A stretch of 64,000 bases of DNA from Eremophila alpestris peregrina (taxonomy: Eukaryota > Chordata > Aves > Passeriformes > Alaudidae): assembly GCA_009792885.1 (NCBI GenBank), contig WMCF01000067.1, positions 3,959,461 to 4,023,460 on the forward strand, written 5' to 3'. Under the pieces are notes generated by a model. That model had not been told where the DNA came from, did no database searches, and saw only the letters and a program-made list of their open reading frames with translations. Below, one piece after another: positions 11,341-56,244 of the stretch. Each line of letters begins with the position of its first letter. Within the stretch, counting starts at the first letter, position 1. The position numbers were made by a program, and so were the translations under genes.

Positions 11341-12312
11341 GATTTTCCCCATATTTTACACAGTCAAACTCACAGAAATTCATTGGCTCAATGTGCATTA
11401 GTCACAAGTTACGCAGTTCTTAGTATTTTCTATTGTTTACTGATTTCTTGGCCTCCGAGGCTAATTTGGTCCTCATTCCTTGGGTCTCTTATCAGTCTTT
11501 TCTGGACCAGGTGTCTCCGGCCATGCCAGGGGGCAGTGTCTGGGGTTGATGGTTGATGTTGGTTAATGTTCGTTGAAGGTTGCCTGTCTGCTGCTGTCTG
11601 TGCTTGCTGGCTACTCCCAATGTATGTAGGTGTTAAACTCATCACCCCACAGCCCGGTGAAACAGTCATTTGAAAAGAAACTTCAATTCCCAAAGGCGAA
11701 CTAACCTGACTCATTACATTAAAAAAAACAGGTTAAACTTTTTATCATTCCCAACACTCAGTCTCTTTAAGTACACTGGCTTTTCATAGCGTGATTTTAT
11801 ATACAAAGGGAACATACTAATACATGAGCCATCCAGAAACCCATTGAGTTTGACCCTTCCAGAAGGATCAGCCTGGGCTTTGCCACTGCTGAATCGGAAG
11901 GACACCAGACACAGGGAGGGGTGGGGTGTGACGTGGGTCCTGTGCAAGGTGCTGATGACAGTAGCACCTTGCAGGTGGCCGTCTGTGTGTCCAGTGCCTG
12001 TGAGTCCCGGGTGTTCTGTCTTGGCATCCGTGTGTGTGTCTCTGGGACCTGTGTGTCTCTTGAAGCCCAAGAAAACAAGAAAAGAAAATAAAACTATAGT
12101 AAGCTACAGAGCATGTATTTGTTTATTCAGCGCTGGGAGTGAGGGGATCTCTCCGCCAAAAACTCATTCAATCTTCTTTAGCCTTCAGTTAATTTTAAAA
12201 GTCCTTCCGTGCAATGTCACAATTACAACATATCATTAGTATACTTATATTTGCATAAGCTGTGTCATGGTTTTACAAGTTTGTTGCTTTCGTGCATGCA
12301 TCAGTCCCTTCC
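11341..12312. other. Intergenic stretch, possibly further ERV debris
   Basis: No gene recognised. Frames of 94-131 codons occur on both strands but overlap each other and carry no domain I know. A short GT-rich run lies near 12030-12055. An AATAAAAC lies near 12087. Confidence 0.35.
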
Positions 12313-12407
12313 ATGGTGGTCGTCAGTCTTCTGGTGGTCTTTTGAAGGCTTCTGTAGTCTTCCTCACATTTTAACTTTCTACCTCTATCTTCAGCGCATG
12401 CCTAGGT

Positions 12408-12445
12408 CTGTCTCTTATACACATCTAGATGTGTATAAGAGACAG
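12408..12445. other. Nextera mate-pair junction adapter (assembly artefact)
   Basis: This is the 19-bp Tn5 mosaic end CTGTCTCTTATACACATCT followed directly by its reverse complement, a 38-bp perfect palindrome. This back-to-back form is the circularisation junction of Nextera mate-pair libraries. It is not genomic sequence. Translation gives the peptide VSYTHLDVYKRQ, a contaminant signature. Confidence 0.97.
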
Positions 12446-12551
12446 CTTCTGTGCTGGTGGTCAGTCTTCGGGTGGTCTTTTGATGAAGAAGACTTCTGTA
12501 GTCTTCCTCACATTTTAACTTTCTACCTCTATCTTCAGCGCATGCCTAGGT

Positions 12552-12589
12552 CTGTCTCTTATACACATCTAGATGTGTATAAGAGACAG
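12552..12589. other. Nextera mate-pair junction adapter, second copy
   Basis: An identical 38-bp palindromic double mosaic end sits 144 bp after the first, at the same point of the next tandem unit. Confidence 0.97.
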
Positions 12590-13003
12590 CTTCTGTGCTG
12601 GTGGTCAGTCTTCGGGTGGTCTTTTGATGAAGACTTCTGTAGTCTTCCTCACGTTTGAACTTGTAACCTCTGTCTTCAGTGCATGCCTGGTGCTTCTTGT
12701 TTTTCAGTCTAACTTGTTTTTAGCTTATTTTCCAGTTTGCAAGTTCCGTTCAATCTTGCTATCTTGCTCTTGATAGCGTCTGTTATCTCACTTGTCCCGC
12801 TATCTTGCTTTTCTTTGTTATCTTGCTTGTTTTACCTGCACATCATTTTACAATATTACTTGTGGTTAACCTTTTGTTACACACCACTTAGGATTCACTC
12901 TGGGACCTGTGCTCAGCTTCGCTGCTACTTGAATCCACAGCAGGGAAAGCAGCGGTCACATCCTGGGAGTGGGCAGGACCCAGCTCCAGGGCTCCAGCAG
13001 CCG

Positions 13004-13296
13004 GGCAGAAGGTCCCGCTTGGTGCGCCGATCCCTCCTTACCGCCGCGCTGGGCCCAACCTGCAGCCNNNNNNNNNNNNNNNNNNNNNNNNNNNNNNNNN
13101 NNNNNNNNNNNNNNNNNNNNNNNNNNNNNNNNNNNNNNNNNNNNNNNNNNNNNNNNNNNNNNNNNNNNNNNNNNNNNNNNNNNNNNNNNNNNNNNNNNNN
13201 NNNNNNNNNNNNNNNNNNNNNNNNNNNNNNNNGGCAGAAGGTCCCGCTTGGTGCGCCGATCCCTCCTTACCGCCGCGCTGGGCCCAACCTGTAGCC
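13004..13296. repeat. 64-bp direct repeat flanking an N gap
   Basis: The 64 bp at 13004-13067 recur at 13233-13296 with one mismatch (tgcagcc versus tgtagcc). 165 Ns (13068-13232) fill the space between. The unit is GC-rich and CpG-rich. It is either a promoter-proximal minisatellite that failed to assemble or a false duplication at contig ends. Confidence 0.85.
13068..13232. other. Assembly gap (165 N)
   Basis: Run of N in the GC-rich region just upstream of POLE. Confidence 1.
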
Positions 13297-13534
13297 GGGC
13301 AGCCGCCGCAGCCCCAAAGCAGCCGCCCCTTCCGGGTGGCCGCGGAGAGCGGGACGCGGGGCGAGAGCTCCGCCTGTCATTGGTGGATGTGCTGGCGGGG
13401 GAGGCGGGGCCGCGTTCTGATTGGTGCTCTCGCCGGCCGGCGCGGTGGGGGTTTGTTCTCGCGAGACGAGAGCCGGGCGCAGCGCGGGAAATTCCTCCAG
13501 CGGCGCCGCTGAGGTGGGGCTCTGGCTGGCCGGG
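13297..13534 (+). promoter_or_regulatory. POLE: POLE CpG-island promoter and 5' UTR
   Basis: The sequence is strongly GC- and CpG-rich, with no TATA box. Visible elements in order are two inverted CCAAT boxes (ATTGG at 13379-13383 and 13420-13424), a GC box (GAGGCGGGGC, 13401-13410), a perfect TCTCGCGAGA palindrome (13457-13466) and an E2F-like GCGCGGGAAA (13482-13491), 44 bp before the ATG. Such combinations are typical of S-phase replication genes. That suggests cell-cycle control, but this is inference. The transcription start cannot be set from sequence alone. The 5' UTR has an in-frame TGA at 13418. Confidence 0.75.
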
Positions 13535-47429
<33,895 letters not shown>

Positions 47430-47712
47430 GGGCTGGGCTGCTCTTCCTGCCTGCTCCATGCTCTCACATTCATGGAGAGTGATACTGGACCCCTTTGGCC
47501 ATGGGCTGGACCACAGAGACACTGCACAGCCCTCCTGCAGTGAGGGAAGGGAGGGAGAGACATGCTTGGGTCTGGGTTGTGTTTGCCCCCAGCTGCCTGG
47601 TGGGGGACAAGGGTTTCCAGTGGGTGGAGCTGGGCTCCTCAGGTCTGTGCTGGCCCCAGCTGTGGCTTTAATTTTCAGTTTCTGTAAATAAATGGGTAGT
47701 AGAAGGCAGGTG
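47430..47712 (+). terminator. POLE: POLE 3' UTR and polyadenylation signal
   Basis: About 280 bp separate the stop codon from the canonical AATAAA at 47687-47692, which follows a T-rich stretch. Cleavage is expected 10-30 bp further on. The end coordinate is approximate. Confidence 0.75.
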
Positions 47713-48744
47713 TAGTTTTTGGGGAGGGAGGAATCAGGGGCTGTGGGTGTCAGTGGCTGTGGTACCACTGGCTTCACCCCATCCTCAGCCTAGCCCTTGC
47801 CAGCATGAGGCTGGCAGTGCCCACAGATGCTGCCCACACCTGCCAGCAGGTCCTGCTTGTGAGCAGCTGGCTACAGTGGGGTGACTTCCCTGTGCTAATG
47901 CACTTGGGCAGGCTTGGCCCAAGCTCTTGTCGGTTCTCATTAAGGTATTAATGGGTCTGTCCAGTGAGGTGGGGGGGCTTGAGACCCTAATACACATCCC
48001 TGCAGCAGGACCAGCAGCCCATGGCTGGAGGCTGTACATGGCCCTACTATGGCAGTGTGGGGCTGTAGGATGGGGACACAGCCACCAGCTCTGATGCCCA
48101 TGTCCCTCCATTTCACTTCAGTGAGCAGCCCTAGGAAGGGTTCATTGACAGCCTGGGGCTGGCAGTGGTGGCAGGTGGGCTGTAGGACATGTCCCACTCT
48201 TCTGTGTGTGCTGCTCCTCATGGATGCAGCAGGTCCCTCAGAACTGGGGACTACTGATGGTTTCAGGCAGAGCACACATTATCCACCCTGTAACCTTTCC
48301 TGCTCTGGTGGGGGATGGGAGGATGGGATGGGATTGTGTGAGGTTGGTGCAAGGCTGGAGAAACCCCAGAGTCATGTTCCCCCACTGAGGAACCATCTAA
48401 GGAGGAGACCAATGGGCATTGTGATGGTGGGCTACCACCTGTAGTTGTAGCCAGGGAAGCCAAAGTCCTTTAAGGATGGAGACAGTGGGAGGAAAAGAAC
48501 ATGGGCTGCACTGGGTGGTCAGACAGGTCCAGTTTGCACTTAGAACTGATGCTCATACTGACCCCACACAGCAGCAGGGACATCAGCCCTGGGCATGGGC
48601 ACAGCGTGCCAAAGGGCATGAGCCCACCATAGCCATGCATCTCCATGGGCACAGGACCACCGCAGCCATGGCATCCTTGTGGGCTTGGCACCAGGAACTT
48701 TTGGGCACTTCAATACAACATGGTTTATAATTATTAGAGAGCAT
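47713..48744. other. Intergenic stretch downstream of POLE
   Basis: No exon or repeat recognised. In mammals the 3' neighbour on the opposite strand is P2RX2; I see no P2X receptor coding sequence here. Confidence 0.45.
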
Positions 48745-49152
48745 CTAATGAAGGCTGTGAGGATGGTGGAGGGTCTAGATGAGAAGTCATACATGGGGCA
48801 GCTGAGGGCACTTGGTTTATTCAGACCTCACCTGGGGGGCTGCAGTTCCTCTTGAGGGGCAGGAACTGATCTCTACTCTGAGCACGGACAGGACCTCAGG
48901 GAACAGCTGAAGTTGTGCCAGGCGAGGCTCAGGCTGGAGAGCAGGGAAAGGTTCTTCCCTCAGAGGGTGTTGGGCACTGCCCAGGCTCCCCAGGGAATGG
49001 GCATGGTCCTGAGGCTGCCAGAGCTCCAGGAGTGTTTGGACAACACTCTCAGGACTGCACAGGGGTGGGATTGTTGGGGTGTCTGGGCAGGGCCCAAAAC
49101 AGGACTTGATGAGTCTTGTGTGTTCCTTCCAACTCCTTCCATGATTCTATGA
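48745..49152 (+). repeat. CR1 fragment
   Basis: Sense CR1 of another subfamily: 'ctcacctggggggctgcag', 'aaaggttcttccctcagag', 'ggaatgggcatggtcctgag', ending 'ccttccatgattctatga'. The intact terminal repeat suggests a fairly young copy. Confidence 0.88.
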
Positions 49153-49533
49153 GAAGCGTTGACTGGGTGCCAAGGAATAGCTCTGGAAGATCCCCAAAAG
49201 GGGGAAGAGCTCTGGGCTGGGCAGACATGGAGGCAGAATGGAGCAGCACTGCAGTTTTACTGGGATGGGTTCTCTCACTCCCTGTGCGAGGCAGGCAGGG
49301 GGATGCTCGGCGGGACGCTCTGCTTCGCTGTCCCCTCCCATCATGCGGATCACAGCAGAGGCCATCCCGGGGTGATACCACCGTGCTTCTGCTGCGCCTG
49401 GTGCCCGCTTCCCCCACAGTCACTCCTGTCTGCCTCCCGGGGGCCTCAGGCAGGGGCGGGAAGGGCGCGGGCCGGGGCCTCAGCGCCGGCGGCTGCAGGA
49501 GCCTCTCGGTCCGCAGGGGGCGATGCACACCCG

Positions 49534-49830
49534 GCTCGGGCACAGCGGCTCGGGCACAGCCGGCTCGGGCACANNNNNNNNNNNNNNNNNNNNNNNNNNN
49601 NNNNNNNNNNNNNNNNNNNNNNNNNNNNNNNNNNNNNNNNNNNNNNNNNNNNNNNNNNNNNNNNNNNNNNNNNNNNNNNNNNNNNNNNNNNNNNNNNNNN
49701 NNNNNNNNNNNNNNNNNNNNNNNNNNNNNNNNNNNNNNNNNNNNNNNNNNNNNNNNNNNNNNNNNNNNNNNNNNNNNNNNNNNNNNNNNNNNNNNNNNCG
49801 GCTCGGGCACAGCGGCTCGACCGGGCTCGG
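49534..49830. repeat. GC-rich CGGCTCGGGCACAG minisatellite broken by an N gap
   Basis: A 14-15-bp unit CGGCTCGGGCACAG occurs three times before the gap (from about 49534) and twice after it (49799 on). The array presumably continues through the 225 unknown bases. The surrounding 49290-49530 is also CpG-rich. Confidence 0.85.
49574..49798. other. Assembly gap (225 N)
   Basis: Run of N inside the minisatellite. Confidence 1.
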
Positions 49831-49889
49831 CTGAGTTTAGCCGGGCTGATTTCGGTTGCATTCAGCTGGGCTGGGCTGACCAGAGTTCG

Positions 49890-50885
49890 AATAGATCTTT
49901 ACTTCTAATTATTAAAGCCCTGACGTCCTCGGTAGCAGCCCAAGGCTGCTCCAAGAAAGCTACTAGAGATGTTTTATCTCTTCTGGAGGGAACTATCGTG
50001 GATGACCCCAAAATGCCTCCCAGTCACCCCCTGGGGCTTTTGGATCTGTGATTGCAAGACCTTAAATCGCAGGTAGCAGACCCAGACTACTCCAGGGAAG
50101 CTGCCTATGATGTTTTGTTCTTTGGTAGAAGCTCTCTGTTTGAGGATCCAGCTGAGACTCCTCCCAAGCATCTCACAGAGTCTTTTCATTAATACTGATA
50201 AATCCTGACATCCTGAGTAGCAGTCCCAGACTTCTACAAGGAAGTTACCTGAGAAGATTTTTCTCTTTTTGAACAAAAATATATCTGCTGGAATCTCCCT
50301 GCAGCTTCTCCAAGGCATCTCCCAGTTTTTCATCTCTAATTTAGGCACTTGATATCCCAGGCAGCAGCCCCGTACTCCTCCAGGGAAGCTGCCCGAGATT
50401 ATTTTTCTCTCTTTGTGGAAATTGCATCTTCTACGTTCCACATGAGGCACCTCCCATACATCTTCTTGAGTCTTGTGTTTTATTTCATCAGCTAAAATCC
50501 CAAATAGCAGCCCAATATTTCTCCAGGGAAGGTTTCCAAGATGATTCTTCTTGGTTCATGGGACCTACATCTTCAAGGACCCACCCAAGACTCCTCCCAG
50601 GCATCTCCTGAAGGCTTTACACAGCTGCTTTAATCCCCTGAGAACCCAGTAGTAGCTCAAGGCTCCTCCAAGAACAGTGACCTGGGGTGACTGTTTCTCA
50701 TTTGGAATGAACTCTCTCTTCTGGGATCCACCCGAGATTCCTCACGCTTCTTATAGCACCTTGTGGTCATGGATAGCAGTCCCAGACTCCTCCCAGGGAG
50801 ACCTCCAAGATGATCTTTCTTTCTCTTTTGGAGGACTCTGTATCTTACATCTGTCTGATGCAACGCTGTGGATCTTTGCAGCACT
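49890..50885. repeat. Seven-unit diverged tandem array, period about 143 bp
   Basis: The anchor T(A/C)GCAGyCCaagnCTnCTCC recurs starting at 49933, 50074, 50218, 50362, 50505, 50650 and 50774, giving spacings of 141, 144, 144, 143, 145 and 124. Each unit also has the block 'gggaagctgcc(t/c)gagatga', a T-rich stretch with 'ttctcttttggagga', and 'cctcccaggcatctcc'. Units are diverged from each other. On the minus strand a 158-codon frame (50450-49974) stays open through more than three units. I do not recognise the repeat. Confidence 0.85.
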
Positions 50886-51976
50886 GTGGATCATGCACAG
50901 TCCTCTGGTCAAAGGCCCCAGAAATTAGTCTGGGGGCACTTCAAGGATCTTGGATGGTTTATGACACCTTCTAAGACATAAAAGCTTCCTCTCACATCAG
51001 TGTGGTTGAGCCAGTTATGCCCCATCAGAAGGGATGAAAACCCTCAGGCCATGGTGTGACTGTCCTACTACTTTCCCAGGGCTGGGAGAGTTTTACTGGC
51101 CTGAGCCAGTTGAGTAAGGGAGCACATTGAGCCAGGGAAGGGAGGTGTGATACTGTTTTTCATTATGCCAAATCCCAGCTTGCACCCCTCTCCCCCTGGG
51201 TCGTTCCCTTGTTGTCAGCAAAGTGCTCAGGATGATCTGTCTGCTCCACAGCATTCCCAGCCACCAAGGTCAGACCTGGAGTTCACCTGATCAAGGTCAG
51301 GCCTGGAGATCCTCCTTTTCATCCTTTTTGTAGAAGGACATCACATTTACCAAGCCACTGGTGAGCCAAGACTGCTGATAGATGATAAATAAAAAAGAAA
51401 ACCACTTGCTTAAAGGACAAGATGCTTTCATAAAGTTAAAAGAATGCCTGTGCCAGTTAAAGTAAAAAATATTTTTCTTTAGATTTAATTAAATTAATTA
51501 CTTTATCCCTAAAATTGTTTTCCACAATGGATGCACAACTTGCAAGTGTTGCCCATAATTCTGTAAAGGCATTTTCTAAACTGAGAACTCCAAATATCTG
51601 TGTGTGTGCTGTGGCTTCAGCCAGCTCAGTCTTCCTCCTCTGCTGCCTTCACAGTGACACCGTCACATAGCCACTATCTGGGGGTCTCTCTGTTCATCAG
51701 TCACTTTTCCTCTTTCTGAGGTCTGTCCTAACTGTCTAATTCTTGGCCAGATTTCCTCTACTGATTCTTACCTGTAATTCAGCTCATCTGCCTGACCATT
51801 CTCCCATGTTCACATATCCCTGTTTGTTTGTGTCTCTCAATTGCATGTCCTCCTGTGTCAGGCTGATTTACAGATAGTTTAGGGTTGGATGAAAAACACT
51901 GAATTTTGGGTTTGGTTTTTTTTTTTTTTTTAACATGGCATGGCTTTTGATACATTTTGATCTATTCTAATGCTGT
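50886..51976. other. Intergenic stretch, nothing recognised
   Basis: No gene or named repeat is visible. There is a T-rich homopolymer at about 51917-51931 and A/T-rich sequence around 51460-51500. Confidence 0.4.
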
Positions 51977-52370
51977 TGTTACGGTTTAGAAATGGTGTTC
52001 TCCAAGGTAGTACTCCCACTAAAACCATATGCCCCTCCCCTCTCCAACTGGAGGTACAAAACCTGGTATCTTTACCAGGTTGAGGTAAGAACAATTCACT
52101 GGAAACAGCAAGGAGATAAGAAAATTAACAGTAGCAGCAACAATACTAATAATTAAAGGTATACAAAAAGGAATTATTTGCATGGGCAAACTTCCCTCTA
52201 ATAGATACAGGAGATGTTTTCTCAACTGGAACGAAGCCCTTCTCAGAAGACGGTCCCTTTCCCCTGCCCCCAGCAATGATGTGAGGTGGTATAAAATAAC
52301 ATTAGGGTTCTGGACATGCCCACTCCTGGCTACTGCAAAAATGGCCCCTGTCCTGGCCAGAGCCAGGACA
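51977..52370 (-). repeat. LTR, minus orientation, sister of 5600-5925
   Basis: On the minus strand it reads TGTCCTGG...CGTAACA (394 bp). It shares several blocks with 5600-5925, including 'tttttgcagtagcca' and 'accacctcac'. A minus-strand open frame of 152 codons (52477-52019) spans it, with no protein homology that I recognise. Confidence 0.75.
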
Positions 52371-55300
52371 ATCTGCATGCAAGTGAGCTTACAGGAAAGG
52401 CACTGGACAAACCTGAAGCCTTCCCTTGCTGTGTTCTGTTGTGCTCTGGCAGGTGTTGGTGACAGAGGAGAGCTCACCAGCGCAGTCCTTGTTGCCTGAG
52501 CAGGAAATCACCAGCTCCAGGCTGCTCAGAAACTACTTTGCCTCAGGGACTGTTGTGCTACCTCATGTGGGACAGTGTCAGATTCCCCAGCAGAGGCAGA
52601 GATGGATCACGCTCATTTGACACAGACCAATTGAACTTCTCAGGCTTAACCTGACAAAGCAATTAAGCAGTTTCCTCTTGTGCTCATTAAAGCCGTGATT
52701 CCTGGAGGCCTTCTCAGAGGACAGCCTCACCCACCATCTGGGCTCTGGCTCTGTGGAGAATTTCAGGCAAGAATGAGCTCACCACAGTTCCTGCACTCTT
52801 GAAACTCTTGGGGGTAAATCATACACCGTGTAGAGGGTGTATTGAAATTCTCTGCAAGCCCCATTGATTTAGCTCACAGAGGGTTCAATACCTCTGAGGG
52901 GTGGTCTGCACCTCTCAAGAATGGCTTAAAAATAAGAGTGAGACAGCATGATCGAGAATGCCTCATAACTCAAAAAGGTTTTAATAAATGGTGAAAATAA
53001 TACAAAGAACAAAGCCGTGCACAGTGTAGGGACTGCACCCATACACCTGATACAGCACCCCGAAAATGCTCCCTAGAAGCCTCGTGTTCAGCCTTAAGTA
53101 TCTAACGATCTAGGTGGGATTTTCTGGCAAACTGCCCAATGAAAAGTAACTACAAAGCTGAGGGACAGGCAGACAGACCCATCAGGACCTCTCTTCTGGC
53201 CCAGAGCCAATGGCAGCTTGGGGAACAGAGAACTTTCTAGGGCTGTTTCCTTTTTTGTTCTAAAGTAAAGTTAAAACATATTTCCCTATAAGGAAATTAT
53301 CTACCCAGCCTAAGCTGCATCCTAACAAGGGTGAGGTGGTGTAAGGATGTTTTTACAAGGTGTGCTGAGAGCTGATGGTGATGAAGCTGTTCCAGGATGC
53401 CAAGGTAACCCTGCAGACAGGTTAGAAGAGAAAATCAGAGGCACGAACTTCTGGATGACAGAATGGAGGCAGACAGGGACAGGCCAGGGACAGATGCCAG
53501 TCCCATCCCAAAGGATGACCCTTTCTGCCACTCCTCAGCCAGAGGGTCTCTCTCATTAGCAGAAGATGGTGAGCAGACAGGGCACTGATCCAGCATCCAA
53601 GGGGAGCAGAAATAAAGCTGTGACACATGGAAGCACCCCTCCCTCCTCTGGAGGTGCCAGCAACAGAAGCTCTTGGGGCTGTGAATGTTGCATATGTTGC
53701 ACCCCAACAGCCCTCTTTCTTAGGACAGCACTCCCAGAAACTCTGCTCTACCTGTGGTACATGCAGAGTTTTAGGGATGCAGTAGCTCCTACAGACCATA
53801 ACAACCCTCAGAGAGTTCCTTCACATGACTCAAGAAAAAATAGTATCTCTCAGTCCTAAAGATATCTCCTTGCAGGTCACTGGAAATCTGGCCCAAAGAA
53901 AAGGTTCCCACCTACTATGTGTGAAAGCTCATCCATACCCAGAGTGATTCCCACTCACCAGACCCCACAACTGGAGAGGTGGTGCTCAACTGGAAATCCC
54001 TGACACTGGACCCTTTTATCCCTTTCCTCACCAGAGGCTTTCCTGGGCAGCTAACACCTTTTCTCCAGCTTTTGTCTCCCCTGTAAGGTTTCTGGAAATG
54101 GAAGTGTTTTCAAGCCAGGGAAACCACCATATTGATGTGAGATCAGTCAGCATCAGGTTTTGATGGCTAAATACAGGTGAGTCCCATCTTCAGCGTTTCC
54201 CATGCCTAAGGTCCACGTGTTTAACAGCCTTTCATCAAGGTGTTTCCACAGAGAAATCTACCCAAAATCATGACAAAATCAACACTGAAAATCAACCTTA
54301 AAAACTGATTGTTTTAAGCTTCGGTGACTGCTAGAAACAGATAGTTGAACAAGTGAACCAAAGTCTCTTTTCTTGATCATCAGGATGGTGCTTCTTTATT
54401 TGAATTGTTTGCTTCTCATATGGTTACAGGAATGGTCATGTACAGCCATCGAAGCATCAGGAGAAACAAAAAGCAGAAGCAGGACATGCTGATGGCAGCC
54501 AGATTAGCAGCCCAGCAAAAGATCCCTGCATGTCAAGTGCAGCTTCTCAGGATACCCAGATAACAGAACAAGGAAGGATAGAAGGGGTGAGCAGGGAACA
54601 GTCTGGTCTCAGACTGGAAGAAATCCTCAAGCCATTAAGTGTTAAGGTTGGGAAGGTTAAGAATGGGCAGGAAATATAACATGCCCAGACAAGAAGGCAA
54701 AGAACAGCCAAGCCTGTCTTTCTCAGAGATGGGAGTCAAGAACCTCCAGGAGAGGTACCAGAAGGGACACTCAAAAGTTGAACATGACTGCCAGCCTAGG
54801 AAGAGCCCAGGAAGTGTGGGAGTGATGGAAAGCCTGACATTCCTCACCTTGGGTGTCATCACAGGGGATCTGGAAACCTCACAGATGAGGTGAACGCTAG
54901 CATTATGGGGTCTGGCTATTGGGCAGTTTCCTTGGAGATGCCTTCCATGAGACTAGGGAGCAAGACAGAAGGAATGTGTGTGAGGGAAACTCTCCTTCAG
55001 TTCAGTTTTAGAGCAAAGCTACCTTCTCTTCTAAAAGGCCTCCCATTAAACTCTGTAATCTTGTTGCAATTTTGCAACATTATTCTCTACAACTTTGTCA
55101 AATCTAAGAGATTTGTAATGACTTCTGTTCCAAGTCCCTGGCAGAGATGGGAACTCCTGAAAATGAACACAACAACCCTTTTTCCCCAGTCTGGAGACCC
55201 CTTGGACAAACACAGATGCTATTCAGACAAAAAAAAAAAAAAAAAAAGCACTGGGGGAGTGAGGTGGAAAATCTCCTGATCCCCATAGGCAGCATAAACT

Positions 55301-56244
55301 TGTCCCTGATTTCAGGACACCATAATTGGAAAAGTGTAATTCTCAGCAGACAGTGACTCCAGGGGTTTAGGCAAAGAAATAACACTGCCTCATCCACTTG
55401 TGCACCTGGCCTGGATGAAGTTCACAGCACAGTCCCAGACCTTCCAGTCAATAGATTAAAACTAAGCCAATAAATTACAGTTTAAAATGCAGAGAGAGGA
55501 GATGAATGGAGGGGTTGGTATGTGCAGGCATAAAGAATGGGCATACAAATTGATGGATGATGTGAGAAATTTTGCAGCCATGAAAAGAACTGTCTTTTTT
55601 TGGCAAAGCTTTTACAACCTGCACTGAAAATTGAACGGATAAATTTTTTTTCTTATTTCTGGGTTTTTTCCTGTCTTCTCTCTTTAAGCATATCTTCAAA
55701 ACCTTAAATGAAATCCCTTTCAACTTTATGGTATCTTAGGGAAAAGCTGAGAGAGAATAGTCAGAGGATTGTTTATCTCTTAATTTCTTTACTCTGATCT
55801 GTTAGAGAGCAGATGTTGAACTTGTTCAGGTTCTCACCAGCACATTACAGGCATCAAGAGCTGATTTATCTCCATCACAAGTTCCTCTGAGACAGTCCGT
55901 GATGTCTCCTCACAGCTGGTGAGCAGAGATCCAGGCTGAGACATGATTCATTAGCCAGCAGCAGTAAAAGGTTTCGTGGGGAACCAGCTGCAGCCTTTAA
56001 GTGCCTGTTTCTCTCCCTTGATTATGACCAGCTCCGATGAGGAAGACATTGTCCCATCTCATATGAAAGTGCCGAAGCCATGATAGTCTGGAACAGGTAT
56101 CAGCCTCTGCAACATTTATGCACTGAATGTAAGCTGGCCTTCTTCCCCTCGAGACCAAGGGAGAGTGAGTCAGGTTTCTCCATAGTTGCCTCTGTTTTCT
56201 GCATGCCCAGCCCCTGCAGTCTATGGGGTTTTCTGTTTCAGGCT
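52371..56244. other. Intergenic stretch, no gene recognised
   Basis: I find no exon chain. A possible repeat block lies at about 52940-53330 but I cannot name it. An A18 run at 55230-55247 could mark a retroposed tail. Confidence 0.4.

Larger units (their letters stand above)
12313..12692 (+). repeat. Three copies of a ~100-bp tandem unit, with adapters between
   Basis: Copies at about 12313-12407, 12446-12551 and 12590-12692 share 'ggtggtcttttga', 'cttctgtagtcttcctcac' and 'cttcagcgcatgcctaggt'. Copies 1 and 2 are nearly identical over their last 70 bp; copy 3 is more diverged. Each join contains a sequencing adapter, so copy number and order here are not reliable. Confidence 0.75.

Noticed and set aside
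12408..12445. Natural Tn5-like insertion or palindromic regulatory site
   Set aside because: The exact 19+19 structure is the engineered Nextera junction, without transposon cargo or target duplication, and it occurs twice.
12209..12658. 150-codon + strand open frame with an internal repeat
   Set aside because: It runs through both adapter copies; the repeated VSYTHLDVYKRQ comes from the mosaic ends, so this is not a gene.
49049..50051. 270- and 311-codon frames across the second gap
   Set aside because: They are open only because the N run contains no stops, and the flanks are minisatellite and CR1 sequence.
49974..50450. CRISPR-like array
   Set aside because: Units are ~143 bp, diverged throughout, without conserved short repeats and unique spacers, and the DNA is vertebrate.
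51977..52477. 152-codon minus-strand protein-coding gene
   Set aside because: The frame mostly overlaps an LTR that has a diverged copy at 5600, so it is repeat sequence.
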